Source of the DNA: Neelides folsomi | Lineage: Eukaryota; Arthropoda; Collembola; Neelipleona; Neelidae | Direction: 5' to 3' | DNA: 64,000 bases | NCBI GenBank assembly: GCA_034687125.1 | Contig: JAQGBZ010000193.1 | Span: forward strand, 54,838-118,837 | Shown here: in pieces, positions 1 through 11,400 of the stretch | Numbering within the stretch: position 1 is the stretch's first letter | Layout of the letters: each line of letters begins with the position of its first letter | Notes under the pieces: generated by a model | What the model saw: only the letters and a program-made list of their open reading frames with translations | Database searches by the model: none | Told to the model about the DNA's origin: nothing | Made by a program: the position numbers and the translations under genes

Positions 1-2
1 AT

Positions 3-703
3 GTCGAGAGCAGAGCAATGAAAGAAATTTCGAAAGATAAACCGAAAGCCGCTCCTTATCATCCGACATTTCAAAAACAACAAATTGATTCAAGTAATAA
101 TTTTAATTTTATAATGCAATGAAATGAACACATTAATTGCCTGAAAATATTAAAGTATGAGAATTTTATTAACTATTAGACCATTACCAATTGTAATTCC
201 TAAACATTTTCAATTCCACAGTGCCCATTGAGAATGAAGGAAATCCAGAATTGTTAAAGAACTTAACCAATGTTTACATCAAATCAGAAGGAGATAATGC
301 AGTCATAACAGCAAAGAAACTTCCACATGAGCGAAAAACTCCAACTGACATGATGTGGGGATTTGAAGAACCGGAAGTAGTTCCTCGTGGGAAAATGTCA
401 CTCCGACAAGCCTACACTCTTCTCAGTGAACATAATGCAAACCCAGAGGAGGTCACAGCTCTAAAGGCATCAGAAAAAGAAGGAATCAGTCATGAAGATG
501 CTCAGCATATATTTAAATATTACTACACTTACACAGCTGCTTATCCTATCAAAGACAAAGCTACGTCATCCACTTTAGTTGCTGTTAATGCTGTCAACGC
601 CTACTTGGAAAAAATAATTCCCAATAAAATAGATTTCAAAAAACTTAACGATGGTTCACACTTTATGGAAGCAAATCCCAAAAATAAGAAAAAAGATGAT
701 TAA
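3..703 (+). CDS. NDUFAF4: NDUFAF4, mitochondrial complex I assembly factor 4 (5' partial)
   Basis: Exons <3..93 and 222..703; intron 94..221 is GT-AG and splits an ATG codon (A|TG). The first visible exon reads ESRAMKEISKDKPKAAPYHP, the conserved N-terminal arm of NDUFAF4 (human counterpart NRAEREISK...P.HP). Exon 2 carries the core RGKMSLRQAYTLLSEH and the conserved block HIFKYYYTYTAAYP. Family members help assemble the peripheral arm of respiratory complex I on the matrix side of the mitochondrial inner membrane. The first roughly 12-15 residues, including the start codon, lie outside the window. The tail is lysine/aspartate-rich and ends at TAA 701..703. The gene converges on eIF2A, whose stop is 385 bp downstream on the other strand. 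Identification rests on both exons aligning in order. Confidence 0.85.
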
Positions 704-725
704 ATGATTATAGATCTATATTAAA

Positions 726-731
726 AATAAA
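726..731 (+). terminator. Poly(A) signal AATAAA of NDUFAF4
   Basis: Canonical AATAAA hexamer 23 bases after the NDUFAF4 stop codon. The remainder of 704..1087, between the two convergent genes, is AT-rich 3' UTR or spacer with no coding potential that I can see. Confidence 0.6.
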
Positions 732-1087
732 TTGTGACTTATTGTTTATGAAAAAGATAATCTAGCTTCAACCTCAAGTCAAGTAAGATTTTTATAGACT
801 GCCATATTTATCATTATAAATTGTATAATATGAAGAATTATAGATGCAAATTTTAGTTGGACGTTTAATTATTCAATGAGTGAAATTAAATATAAAAGTT
901 TGTTAATCGAGCAAAGTGTTTTTTATTCATAGATTTGCATATTTTTTATAGTATACAAATAGATAATAAAAATAGCAACAATGATTGACATAAATACGGA
1001 TATAATTTAATAAGTCAGGGATGTTCATAAAATCAAAATTAATAATATTGAATGAGTAACAAATTAATCAAATATTCAAATATTAAT

Positions 1088-3611
1088 TCAAGAAATCTCC
1101 AAGCTGGACAATTCACTCAGGAGCTCTTTTTCTTTCGAAATTTTCTCTAGCTGATTCTTCTCGACCGCTTTTCCAGCTTCAATGTCACTCTTCAGCTTTT
1201 TGATTTGGTCCAATTTCTTAAAAACAGGATTGATTGGAATTTTTATACATTGGACCAAAAATGGCCATGAAATAAAATTTATAGTTTTAAATAGGTATAA
1301 TGATCATATAAGTAACTATAATAGGATGTTACCTTTTTTAAGTTTTTAATTTTCTTTTCTTTTTCAACATCTTCTGAGCTGGCCACTTGAGCTGCAGGTT
1401 TTCCATGAGTCTTTGGCAAGAGAGCACCTTTATCCGCCTCCCCCCTTTTGGCCCTGACAACATATTTCCCTCCAGCAACTCCAGTTTTTGTTTCTTGAAC
1501 TAAAATAAAAAGTTTCCAAAATGTATTTGAGAAACTATATTTTATAATTGATTATTCTGATTTTTTTTTATATGAATTTCATTACGATTTTGAGGCTTCT
1601 TTCCAAGTTGAGCAACGAATTTGTCAAGTCTTTCTTGATCTGCAAAGGGTACGGACGGAGATGAGAGGAAAGGACAAATGCCATAAAGATGTTTTTCAGC
1701 TTTCCATTCAAAGCAGACTTTACTCGTGTAATCGTAAATTCTGAATTCATTATCAATTTGCCTTCTAGGAGCAGTTGAAGCAGTTATGAAATGCACTCCA
1801 TCTGTAAATTTAATTATTTTAATGGTAAATTCTTTAGTTTCGTCCTTTCGTCTAATGATTTATGTTTAGTTATTAAGCTTCAAAATGGTTTAATTCGTCA
1901 AATCACCATTAAGCCACGCAAGTTGGGTCGTAAGAGGCGCGCTCATTGTAGCGAGAAGTTTTTTATGCTTTTTGATTTCCCATATTTCAACATTTCCGTG
2001 GGACAAATTCCCGAATCCACACAAAAGAAGAAGGTTTCCTTGAGGGTTGAAGTAAATAGCATTCCTAGCAGCTATATTCATGTCAAAGATTACTTCGCAC
2101 CTGAAAATAAAATATACCATTATTACTATATTATTCAATCAATTAATCGTCTCCTAATCTTTCAACCTTGAATTGAAGATAACTGCTCTGGTTTGTGGCA
2201 TTTTCCCAGTTATAGCAGCAAATTCCATGGAGTTTGGACTCCATTCGGCAGCATGAATAACGTTTGAGTCTGACTCTGTTTGAATCATCGCCGTTTCCCC
2301 TAAAAATTGAAATAAGAAATCGTAAAATGAATTTAGTTTCATTAATTATTCAATTTTATTTTACATTTATGTTAGTTAATTTTGAAATAAAAATAATGCT
2401 AAATAAAAAAACAAGTTCAAAACCTTTGGTGTCGAGATAATGCAGCATGGTTTTTCCATAATATGATTTTCCTGTCTTGTCAATTTCCGTAGTCGTGATT
2501 AAAAGAACAGCGGTTCCTTTATAATTCCACTTCATCTTTACGGTATCAGCTTGAAAGAAACTTTTTGATGCCACAATTGTGTCGAAATTTGGGTACCGGT
2601 AAAGACGAGCAAATGAAGGTGTTCCAGCATTATTCGCTAATATAAGACAAAATTCGAGTTAAACATAAATAAATACATTTAAGGTTAATAATAAAGTTTT
2701 ACAAGTTGTAAGCTATAATTAACAATTAAATGAAACACAACGTTTGTGTGTACTTATGACTTGTGTATTTTTATTGAATTGAGCTTACAAGGTATGTATA
2801 GAAGGACATGAAGAGGAGCAGTTCCAGTTGAAAGTGAAAAGTTACCAACTTTCATAGTTTCAGGTGTTTTATTCGCAATAACACTGAAGTCAGGTAAATG
2901 TGAAAACATTACAATGTTCGAACTGAGCCGAGCGAATTTTTTCTCATCACCAGAAAATTGCACTTCTGGAGGTTTGCTGAGCTTCAACGAATAAACACTT
3001 TTGATGTTCTTGCCCTCTTTAATCTCCCAAATGGTGAAATTGTCATAGTCTGTAACAGATTTAAATTAGCTTTAAATGAGATTTTATGCTTATTTAATAT
3101 AGTTATTTAGTGAGTTTAATATTACAATGATCTAATTCATTAATAAAATATAAGTACTTTGATTAGGATTGTCCCATCCAATCAAATAGGATCCATTTGG
3201 TGAAAGACTTCCTTCAATGAGTTTATGTCGCAAACTGCCGATAAGCTGACCATCCTTTTTCTCATAAATATTGACACTGAAATTAAAGTCCAAAAACAAT
3301 TAAATACTATCTACATATTACATATTATTCTAATTACATTTTTAACAGAAAATTTCGTTTACCAAGAATTGTTTCCGATTGCAATGTGCTTCGAAGTAAA
3401 CGTGGTGACCATAAACCGAGATTCGCCTTCTTCCTTCTTAAACTTCTCCCACTGCTCGAACTTGGGTGGCCCATTGAGACAATATGTCCCATAGGTTTCC
3501 CTAACTGAAAATGAAAATTTGCAATTATTTTATAAAGGTTTATTAAGTTTTTATTAATTAAACCGGAAGAGTAAATTGTCACAGACCTCCAAATACATTC
3601 GAAGCCGCCAT
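1088..3611 (-). CDS. EIF2A: Eukaryotic translation initiation factor 2A (eIF2A)
   Basis: Ten exons, in minus-strand order: 3587..3611, 3363..3504, 3158..3276, 2789..3049, 2424..2636, 2167..2299, 1907..2100, 1586..1801, 1333..1499, 1088..1216. All borders are GT-AG and phases close to 532 aa (human about 585). eIF2A is a cytosolic beta-propeller protein that delivers initiator tRNA to the 40S subunit independently of GTP in alternative initiation. Diagnostic segments are YGTYCLNGPPKF near the N-terminus, ASKSFFQADTVKMKWNYKGT and DKTGKSYYG in the propeller, GFGNLSHGNVEIW, and the C-terminal coiled-coil helix KNQLEKISKEKELLSEL that closes the human protein too. The start ATG at 3609..3611 gives MAASNVFG and joins in frame to exon 2. 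Divergent from the ATP6AP2-like gene. Confidence 0.93.
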
Positions 3612-3768
3612 CTCTCTCAATTGAGGGTTGATGAGATAGTCTGATGATACTCGTTTAAGACCCGCCCTAAAATCCTCTTCTCTCTCTGAAAGAGAAATGC
3701 GTTTTTGAAAATCATTCCATTTCGAAGACTGTTAATTTATATTAACAATTAAAATATTCCCATTTACA
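3612..3768. promoter_or_regulatory. Probable bidirectional promoter, eIF2A / ATP6AP2-like
   Basis: Only 157 bp separate the two start codons, which point away from each other, so both 5' UTRs and both core promoters must fit here or overlap. No convincing TATA box is visible, which fits a housekeeping-type shared promoter. Inference from geometry only. Confidence 0.5.
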
Positions 3769-4286
3769 ATGGCTACAACGATTTCCCCGTTTTTTCAGTC
3801 TGTGCTGTCCAAAATTTGTGTTCTCATTGCATTTGCTGTTTATGTGGAAGGACAAGCCAAGGATGGACCACAATTAACACCAGACGAGGAAGACAGGGTA
3901 AGTTGGCGAATTTTTTTGTTTCAATAAAATAATCATTTTTTTATTTATATTTACTAAAAATATATAGAAATATGATATCATATTTATAATAGATTAAATA
4001 CAACGGGGCGTTACCAATAAGTGAGGATTATGCAGTCATTTTCAATATCCTCCTTTGGTTTGGAATTGGATTCCTTCTGACCGTCATTTCAATCTGTGGT
4101 AAATTAAATATTAGATTTACAGAAAAATTACTATTTTATGCAAATGAGTTGTGGACTTGGATCTTTCAATTATAATTATTTGACCAATGATTTACTTTTA
4201 TAGTCGCAATTGCTTCAATGGATCCAGGAAGAGATTCTCTCATTTACCGAGTCACCTCTGCACAGCGGTTCAAGAAGGAGAATTGA
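3769..4286 (+). CDS. ATP6AP2-like mini-protein (C-terminal M8-9 region only)
   Basis: Exons 3769..3897, 3993..4098 and 4204..4286, giving 105 aa. Residues 1-29 form a signal peptide (hydrophobic core ICVLIAFAVYVEG). A short acidic luminal stretch follows (DGPQLTPDEEDR), then EDYAVIFNILLWFGIGF, a membrane span, and the tail SMDPGRDSLIYRVTSAQ. The last 50 residues match the transmembrane and cytosolic end of ATP6AP2, the (pro)renin receptor and V-ATPase accessory subunit; the family signature DPGRDS-IYR is intact. Family members are normally about 320-350 aa with a large luminal ectodomain, which is absent here. There is no room for it between the eIF2A start at 3611 and this ATG, or in the 95- and 105-bp introns. 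A likely role is V-ATPase Vo assembly in endomembranes, by homology. Confidence 0.85.
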
Positions 4287-5057
4287 AATAATGGAGATAT
4301 CCTCTGTATGAATCATTTATTTTTTGTGATAGTCGTTCACGTATCTCAATTAGATTTTATTGTATTTTAAAGTATATTAAAAATGTGCAAATTTTTAATT
4401 CAAGTCAATAAGTTTGTAAAATGTTAGGTTTTTCGAACATTCTATTCTTTAACGTTATTTGGTTAAAATTTATAATTATGGGGGTGGATGTTAAATATCA
4501 TATTATATAAATGAATTTGACTATTAATCAATTTCATCTATAACCGCGTAATAAATTACAAGAGTCATCAATTATAAATTGTTTATTTTCTTATAAAAAT
4601 TTCTCATTTCTTAAAGTCGTTCAAAAATATCGCATCTTGTCAAAGTAAGCTGTAGGTACTAAATTACAAAGTAACTTTTTGCATTATTTAATGTCATTTC
4701 TCCTTCCAGAAAGTTATATTATAATATGTAATATATATTATTATTTATAGCGCACATAATATCAATTAAGTTCATTTTCATTTTAAATACTCAAATAGAT
4801 TATACTTAAATACATACATGTATGCGTAATGGTTTCACGTTTTGATCACCGGAGAAAGTAAAGAGAAGAATTGGAAGACTTACAATTAGTTAATAAAAAT
4901 GTAAATAGAAATATTCATTAGAGTCGAAGGAAGCATGTAGGAAGAAATTAATAATACGTTTTCACAATATTTAAAAAAATATTAGAGAAACAATCTTTAT
5001 AAGATCTAGAGTCAAAAATACTTTCTGGGAACTAACTTAAATAGGAGATATCATGGT
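4287..5057. other. Intergenic spacer with tail-to-tail gene ends
   Basis: Contains the 3' UTR of the ATP6AP2-like gene and of the cuticle-type gene on the other strand. It is AT-rich with many short A/T runs. I see no ORF, repeat array or RNA gene in it. Confidence 0.6.
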
Positions 5058-8000
5058 TTAATGAGCATATGCAGCATAGGCACCGGGACCAGCGTAATGG
5101 GCATATTGGAGAGGAGAGGCGTATTTAGCAACAACTGGAGTTGCAACGTGTTTCACAGCTGGAACTGCGACTGGGACTCGAGCGACGGCTTGAATGGCGT
5201 GTTTAAAGACAGTTGGTTGGTTAACAGCAACACGGTGGAATTTCGTGGCTGGTTCTTGAACTTCGACATCTTGGATGGTTTCAATTGGCCGAGTCACAAC
5301 AATTCTAAAATAGAAAACAATAAATAATGTTATTACCTTATTACTCAATCACTATATTTGTATTCCAAATAATTAATTTTTAATATTAAATACCTTCTAG
5401 TGGTGATTCTCTCTCCTCCTTGAAGTGAAAGATCTCCAAGAGCATCAGCAACTTGAAGGACTGAAGCGGAGTCAGCGGGCCTTCCATCCTCAGTGAGGAT
5501 TTCAGTAACGGTTCCTCCTTTGGCAGTGAGGAGATTGATCAAACGCTGTTGAAGCTCAGCGGGCATGTCAGGGCTGATGACACGGCCTTGTGGCAATCCC
5601 TGTGGCTGTTGTTGTTGTGGCTGTTGCTGTTGTTGCTGTTCTTGTTGTGGCTGTTGTTCTTGTGGCTGTTGGGGTTGTTGTGGCTGTTGGGGTTGTTCTT
5701 GACCTTGGGTGGAAGCTTCAATCACTTCAGTATCTTCATTGGATCTTTGAGCTGGAGCTGGGGATGGTTGTTGCTGTTGGGGTTGGGCTGATTGTGGTTG
5801 AGCGGTTCTTCCAGCCACGCGTCCTCCGACTCTTCCTGCAGCATCTGGAGTGAATCGTCCAGCAGCTCTCATTTGAGCGAACAAGGTTTGACCTTCTCCA
5901 TCGAGGATTTGACGAGATGCTCCATATCGGACAACAGGGGCATGATGAACAAAGTTGGTTGGGGTCAACACTGCTGGTCCCTATTAGGATAATTTCATTC
6001 ATTAGCGTAAAAGTGAAACTTAATGAATTAAACTATAAAAGCATCTGCTACACATCATTGTACATTTCTCCCAAGGAAATTGGCGAGATCCTTCTGATGA
6101 ATTGGCAATTATGCAAAGAGTGTCTTATTCAATTCAACAGGAGAAAACAAATGATGAATCAGCTCAGGTAAATTGTCTTGCTAATGCATTTGCAAAGATA
6201 TATCTAATGTGCATAGTTAGTACGTGTATAGTTTGAGTGATTAGAATGCAAATCACTTTCCTTATCCCGATCCCATCAGGATAAGATAAAATAAACAAAA
6301 GGATAAAAAATGGAAATGCTGAGATCCGGACCCTTATCTCTTTACGTCTTCACTCCCAAATCATTAGCAAAAGGGAGGTGAAGTGTTAAATGGGGTTAAA
6401 CAATTTTTTCAGAGTCGAGAGAAAGAGAATGGGAGAATGAATGGGCGATTAGGAAAAACATTAGGAAATCCTCAAGGAGTTCATCCAACTACTCTCGTCT
6501 AAGTAATAGAAAACATCCAATCTAACAATTGTATCAACTTTGTCGTTGACTCCTTCATCTCACACTTTGACACATCCACACACCAACACTCACCACAGAC
6601 ACAAAGAAGAAGGGAGGGATTGAGCTATAAAATCAAACTTGCTCTCTCCTCATAATAAATTTCTCATGATTTCATGCATTGCATCAGGTAAGGTCTAGAT
6701 ATACCATACAGGTATTATGTGTATTTATCATCGTGATCTCATCATTTATAAATTGATAAAAAGTGAGGTAATCAGGATGGGAATGGAAAAGGTGTGTTTT
6801 ATGGTGGAAGTGAGAAACGCAGACCTCCTGCTTATTCTTCATTAATCTACTTAATTTAACAGTATTACTCTTTGGTGAATGATTTTCTCCAATCCACACC
6901 TCTTTACCTTTTGTTCCTTTGAGATTGGTTGGGTGAGTTCAAGGGTGGCGGATCCCGCTGGTCGAATGATCACTCGGTGTTCAATGTCATAAAATTCTTT
7001 TCTAAGGGCTGGACGACGAACTTTGAGCTTCCTCGTGCTGACGGCGGGTTGAGCGACGTCCACAAGCTTTTGGGTAACTCCGTGGGAATAGGCGAGTTTT
7101 GTCACTGGAACGTCAGCAACTCCGGCAACCTTTGTGAGCACTGGAGTAGCGGCATATCCAACCTAAATATAACAACGATCCAAATTGTTTATTGTATTGT
7201 TCAAAGTGTTGAGTAATTCGTTAAATTAAAAATCCTATTAGCATTGTAATATCGGTAAATTAATTACGTATGGTTGATATTGATGTTGATAGTATTGTTG
7301 TTGATGGTAGTGGTTGAGCGGCAAACTTACCTTTTGGTGAACGGCAAGAGCTGGAGCAGCAGCATAGGCCAGTCTTTGTGGATGAGCATATGCAACTGGG
7401 GCAGCAACCTTTGTAGCGTAGGCTGGAGTAGCGTAGGCTGCAGCGGCATAGGCTGGAGTAGCGTATGCTGGAGCAGCGTATACTTGGGCAGCGTATGCTG
7501 GAGCGGCGTATGACACTGGAGCAGCAACCTTGGCCACAGCTGGAGCAGCGTATCCCAATGGAGAAGCGTATTGGTATTCGGCTGGGACAGCACGGTGGAA
7601 TTGTTGCTGGGCTTGCTGTTGTTGTTGGGCTTGGGCTCCTTCAGCTGCATTTCTTCCAGCAGCTTCTTGGGAATCTTGAGCGTCTTGCTGTTGCTGTTGC
7701 TCTTGTTGCTGTTGCTGTTGCTGTTGTTGAAGCTGTTGTTGTTCAGCAGCAAATTCTTGGGCTGCTTGGTCTGCAGCGGCAGCTTGCTGTTGTTGTTCAT
7801 CATGTTGCTGTTGTTGTTGTTGTTGCTGGGGCTGTTCTTGTGGTTGGATAGGTTGTTGTGGTTGAAGTTGGGGGAGCTATTGGGAAAATGGGATTAAACG
7901 TTTAATTTCAATGCAAACTTTTAATTCAATTAAACAATAATTTATTTAGCTTTTCGATGAATAACATATATGATTCCAAGTTCTAAAAGCTCTAAATAAC

Positions 8001-8370
8001 ATATGTAAAAATTCATTATATTTTAAAAATATTTAAAATATTTACTCGACTATAAATAAATTCATAAAAAATATTATTTTTTCCAAGAAAAAATTATTTC
8101 AATTCATTTATTTTAAAGATTTTTTATCTTACAAGTTAGATATAAGAATATCTTAAGTATAAAACAATCTTTGTAGATTATAAAAATAATAAAATGTCTA
8201 ATGTTATGATTTTGCCAAAAGTATAAAGAGGAATTAAAAAAACTTACTGGTTGAGGATCGGAGCTTCCAAATCCAAAGTAGGTGACTCCGGCCGGGTTTT
8301 GGAAGGAGTAACTTCTGAAACCCGCCTGGCTCAACGCCACTGCACCGAGGAGTACGAGGAAGCACTTCAT
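5058..8370 (-). CDS. Secreted AYAAPA/Gln-rich cuticle-type structural protein
   Basis: Five exons, minus-strand order: 8248..8370, 7331..7876, 6908..7162, 5394..5980, 5058..5304; phases close to 585 aa. Residues 1-16 (MKCFLVLLGAVALSQA) are a signal peptide. Residues 42-140 are Gln-rich, encoded by mixed CAG/CAA. Residues about 160-215 are AYAAPA/AYATPA repeats typical of arthropod cuticle and eggshell proteins. Exon 3 encodes a non-repetitive block including KVRRPALRKEFYDIEHRVII, probably a folded domain. Exon 4 has a second Gln/Pro block and ERITTRR. Exon 5 returns to Ala/Val/Tyr-rich sequence ending AAYAH. No chitin-binding RR consensus is visible, so it belongs to a low-complexity cuticle class. 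The first intron is about 370 bp and the third about 930 bp. Likely a matrix protein of the exoskeleton; the exact family is unknown to me. Confidence 0.82.
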
Positions 8371-8450
8371 GGTGTGGATGTTTATCTTATGGAGAGATTG
8401 TTGAGGGTGGCTCTCCGCTTTTGAACTGGTTTTGGGTGACCACCAAGATG

Positions 8451-8460
8451 TTTATATATA
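8451..8460 (-). promoter_or_regulatory. TATA box of the cuticle-type gene
   Basis: Reads TATATATAAA on the minus strand, 81 bp upstream of the start codon at 8370. This is suitable for transcription starting near 8425-8430. A strong TATA box is usual for highly expressed, stage-regulated cuticle genes. Confidence 0.65.
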
Positions 8461-8470
8461 GGGGACGGAT

Positions 8471-11400
8471 CCGGAATACGTTCCTCCGTCCACTGGGTGG
8501 ACAACGGTGAGGGATCAGACATACACAAACGGTCTATTTCCCTCCATGAATTTCATTCTTCACCCACTTTGAGGGCCGCTGATGCACACCATGGGAAAAC
8601 TCTCCCTTTGCTCGCACAAAGGCCAACACCCATTCACTCCACCATTCATTGGCCAGCCAAGTTAAATATGGTTAATTCCTCGAGTCAAGTCGTTTATGAG
8701 GAATTGTATAATAATCCCCATTCAACTTAATTTTAAGGCTCTCCAATTGCCTTTCGCCTAATTGAATTGAGAAGATGAAGGTAAAGTGCCTCATTTGAGT
8801 CACTGAAAATTCATACCGATGCGTATTATCCTCATGGACTTCAATACACGTGTAGGGGATATTTCGCAACTTGCTCGTGCTGGTAGATTAATTGCAGCTC
8901 AGCCCTTTGATCATTTCATTAAGAATATTCCAATCCTTCCTCTTCGTTAATTTGAGGCCATTGAGAGGTAATTAAAGCCCAAATGTTATTGATGTATTTA
9001 TGTATTTTGAGATCGGCTCTTTTGGCCCCGCTGGGTTTTGTCCCGCCCTCCTTCATTTTCTTTCTCCTTTTCAAACTGAGTTATAGAATGAGGAACGGAA
9101 AGTGAATTTGAATAATCGAAACAGATTTACGACGACGTTTTGGGTCAGCGGCAACTGAAATGATTTGAAGAAAATTAATAAACCAATTTCCGAGGTTGAT
9201 GATTGGGAATTGACTGTTAATCGACGTTACTCCATACAGAGAAAATTGTTAAATTTATTGATTATTGGGGATTTAGTGTAAAGTAGCCCTTAATGAACTG
9301 TCTGCCGAACTCAAAGGTAATAAGATTATTGATAATGTCAATGTGAAATGTCATGCATTATGAACACGAAAAAGTTTGAAATTTCATTATGCTCAAAATG
9401 TTTTAGTGTTAGTTAAAATTTAAAATCATTGCATTAGAGCAGTCTTAAAGTTTATATTATGAAAATCGGTTCTTAATTATCTTCCTGTAAAGTTTGGCAA
9501 TTCGTTTTTGCTTCAATTGGTCAATCAATGGGCATATTACAATAATAAATATTTGCAAATATTCAATTATATGAATCAAATTCTGAAACTTGATCCATTT
9601 TATAATTGATTGAATAATCTTACATAAGTAGGATTAAATGTAACAGATATCCAAATCAAACTCATCATACAAAGACGCATTCGCATACATAATTCACATT
9701 CTGATCATGTGATCTTATTCATTTTGTATGATCTATTATCCGTATGACATGAGTTGAGTATTACGTTCACTCAACAACTCAATTACACATGAGAAATTAA
9801 TATTGGATTCGATTTAATTACTCAAGAAAGCTAACTGTCATTTGTATTGTAAAGTGGCTCTCAACAAACAAGAAACTTCAAATTCTTGACAGACAGTCGA
9901 AAGGAATGGGAAAGAACAAAATGATTGATCCGCGATGATTGAATGTTCGTGAACTTTCGACCAATGGTTTTAATTGTTAAGAAATGAGATCATGTGTAAA
10001 AACAATCAAAAAATGAAAATGGAACAAAAGAATACATAATATATTTTAAACGCAAACTTGATCGATCATGAAGGACTTAAATGCGTAATTATTACCAAAC
10101 ATAAAACGAATTTTAATATGTAATAAAATGTAAAATGCGCTTAGTCAAGCGGCAAGCGGGTAAGGTCAGTACATGAGCTATTTTGGGTATTTGAATACAA
10201 CCCTAATGAATAGATTATATAAAGAGTTTCATAACTCTTATCAAAGAAGTTTTATTAAACGAACTAAAGAGAGATTTAACTGAAAGTGTGGGAATTAATG
10301 GAATAAAATAGTCACGGCACTTTTCATACAGTCATGAAGTGCGCCTTGTTAACTATAACTAGTGGTATTTACAGGTATTATCATTATGTAAATCTCTTCC
10401 CTATAAACGGTTATGGCTTTCATCTTTCGTCTGTTTACAAGTTAAGAGTGAATTGATAAATCCGGAGCATTAAGGATTGATCGTCTTGACAAAGATATGA
10501 GAATGTGGTGAATATATTAAATATATTTAAGGGACTTCACGAACCCAGACATCCAAGTTAGGCATATATTTGAGACACGAGAGACTTGATTAATATATTC
10601 TTAGATTCTTGAAGAAAGGGAAAGTGAAGCAGGATGCCCCATACTGGGAATAGACAAGGGTTTGAAAGACAGGAGCTGCAGCATATTGTCAGCATGACTC
10701 AATTTCCGAACTCTAATCCCTTCCTTTCCGAACCAATTCCGCCTCTTCAAAAATGAACACATGATCCCATTAAAAAGTCTAACCTTATGCAAAAAGACCC
10801 TGCTGATTCTCTCAAGAATCTCCGACCATGTTCATACAGGTATAGTTAATAGTTATATGAAGGATCATTCAACTGTTTGGTAAGTTAGATACTAAATATT
10901 TATTTGTGTAATATGCTCGTGTACCCAACAAGTACATATTTATTTACTGAGGTATATCCTCAGTATATCCATTATTGGTCCGATTGCTCCGTGTCAATTT
11001 GTGATGTTGAAGCAAGGTGAGATCCTTCGTGCAGATTCCTATTATCCAGAGACACACATTTAACGCATTTCACAATAGGTATACGCTAAAAACCCATTGT
11101 TGATCTGTCTGATGGGTTGAAATGGGAAACGAAGAATTTGCTCACATTTAGTCAACTATACATACACTAACTATGTACTTTAACTACTTTACGATTAGTT
11201 CCCAATGTTCTTGGCCACTTAAGCACATTATTATATTTTACATATAGTAGTAGCAAGTTGTGGTATAAGGGTGGAGCGTGGAGCTTTCGATGGGAGCTGT
11301 CGAGTTAAATGTGAATGGAAACCTCAAGATCTCATTTCTGATCCTTGTTTGTAAAAGGGCCAATCTTTTATTCCGAAAGGTTCAAATGGTCAAGAGCAAA

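Noticed and set aside
1791-2171. 126-aa plus-strand ORF
   Set aside because: Antisense to eIF2A exons and introns; the minus strand has full homology.
5061-5971. Plus-strand Leu/Trp- and Val-rich ORFs opposite the cuticle gene, also at 7274-7897
   Set aside because: They are reverse-frame images of Gln-rich and AYAAPA repeats (CAG/CAA read as CTG/TTG).
8497-8730. 77-aa ORF upstream of the cuticle gene
   Set aside because: No signal peptide, domain, splice partner or plausible promoter; composition fits chance in a GC-richer patch.
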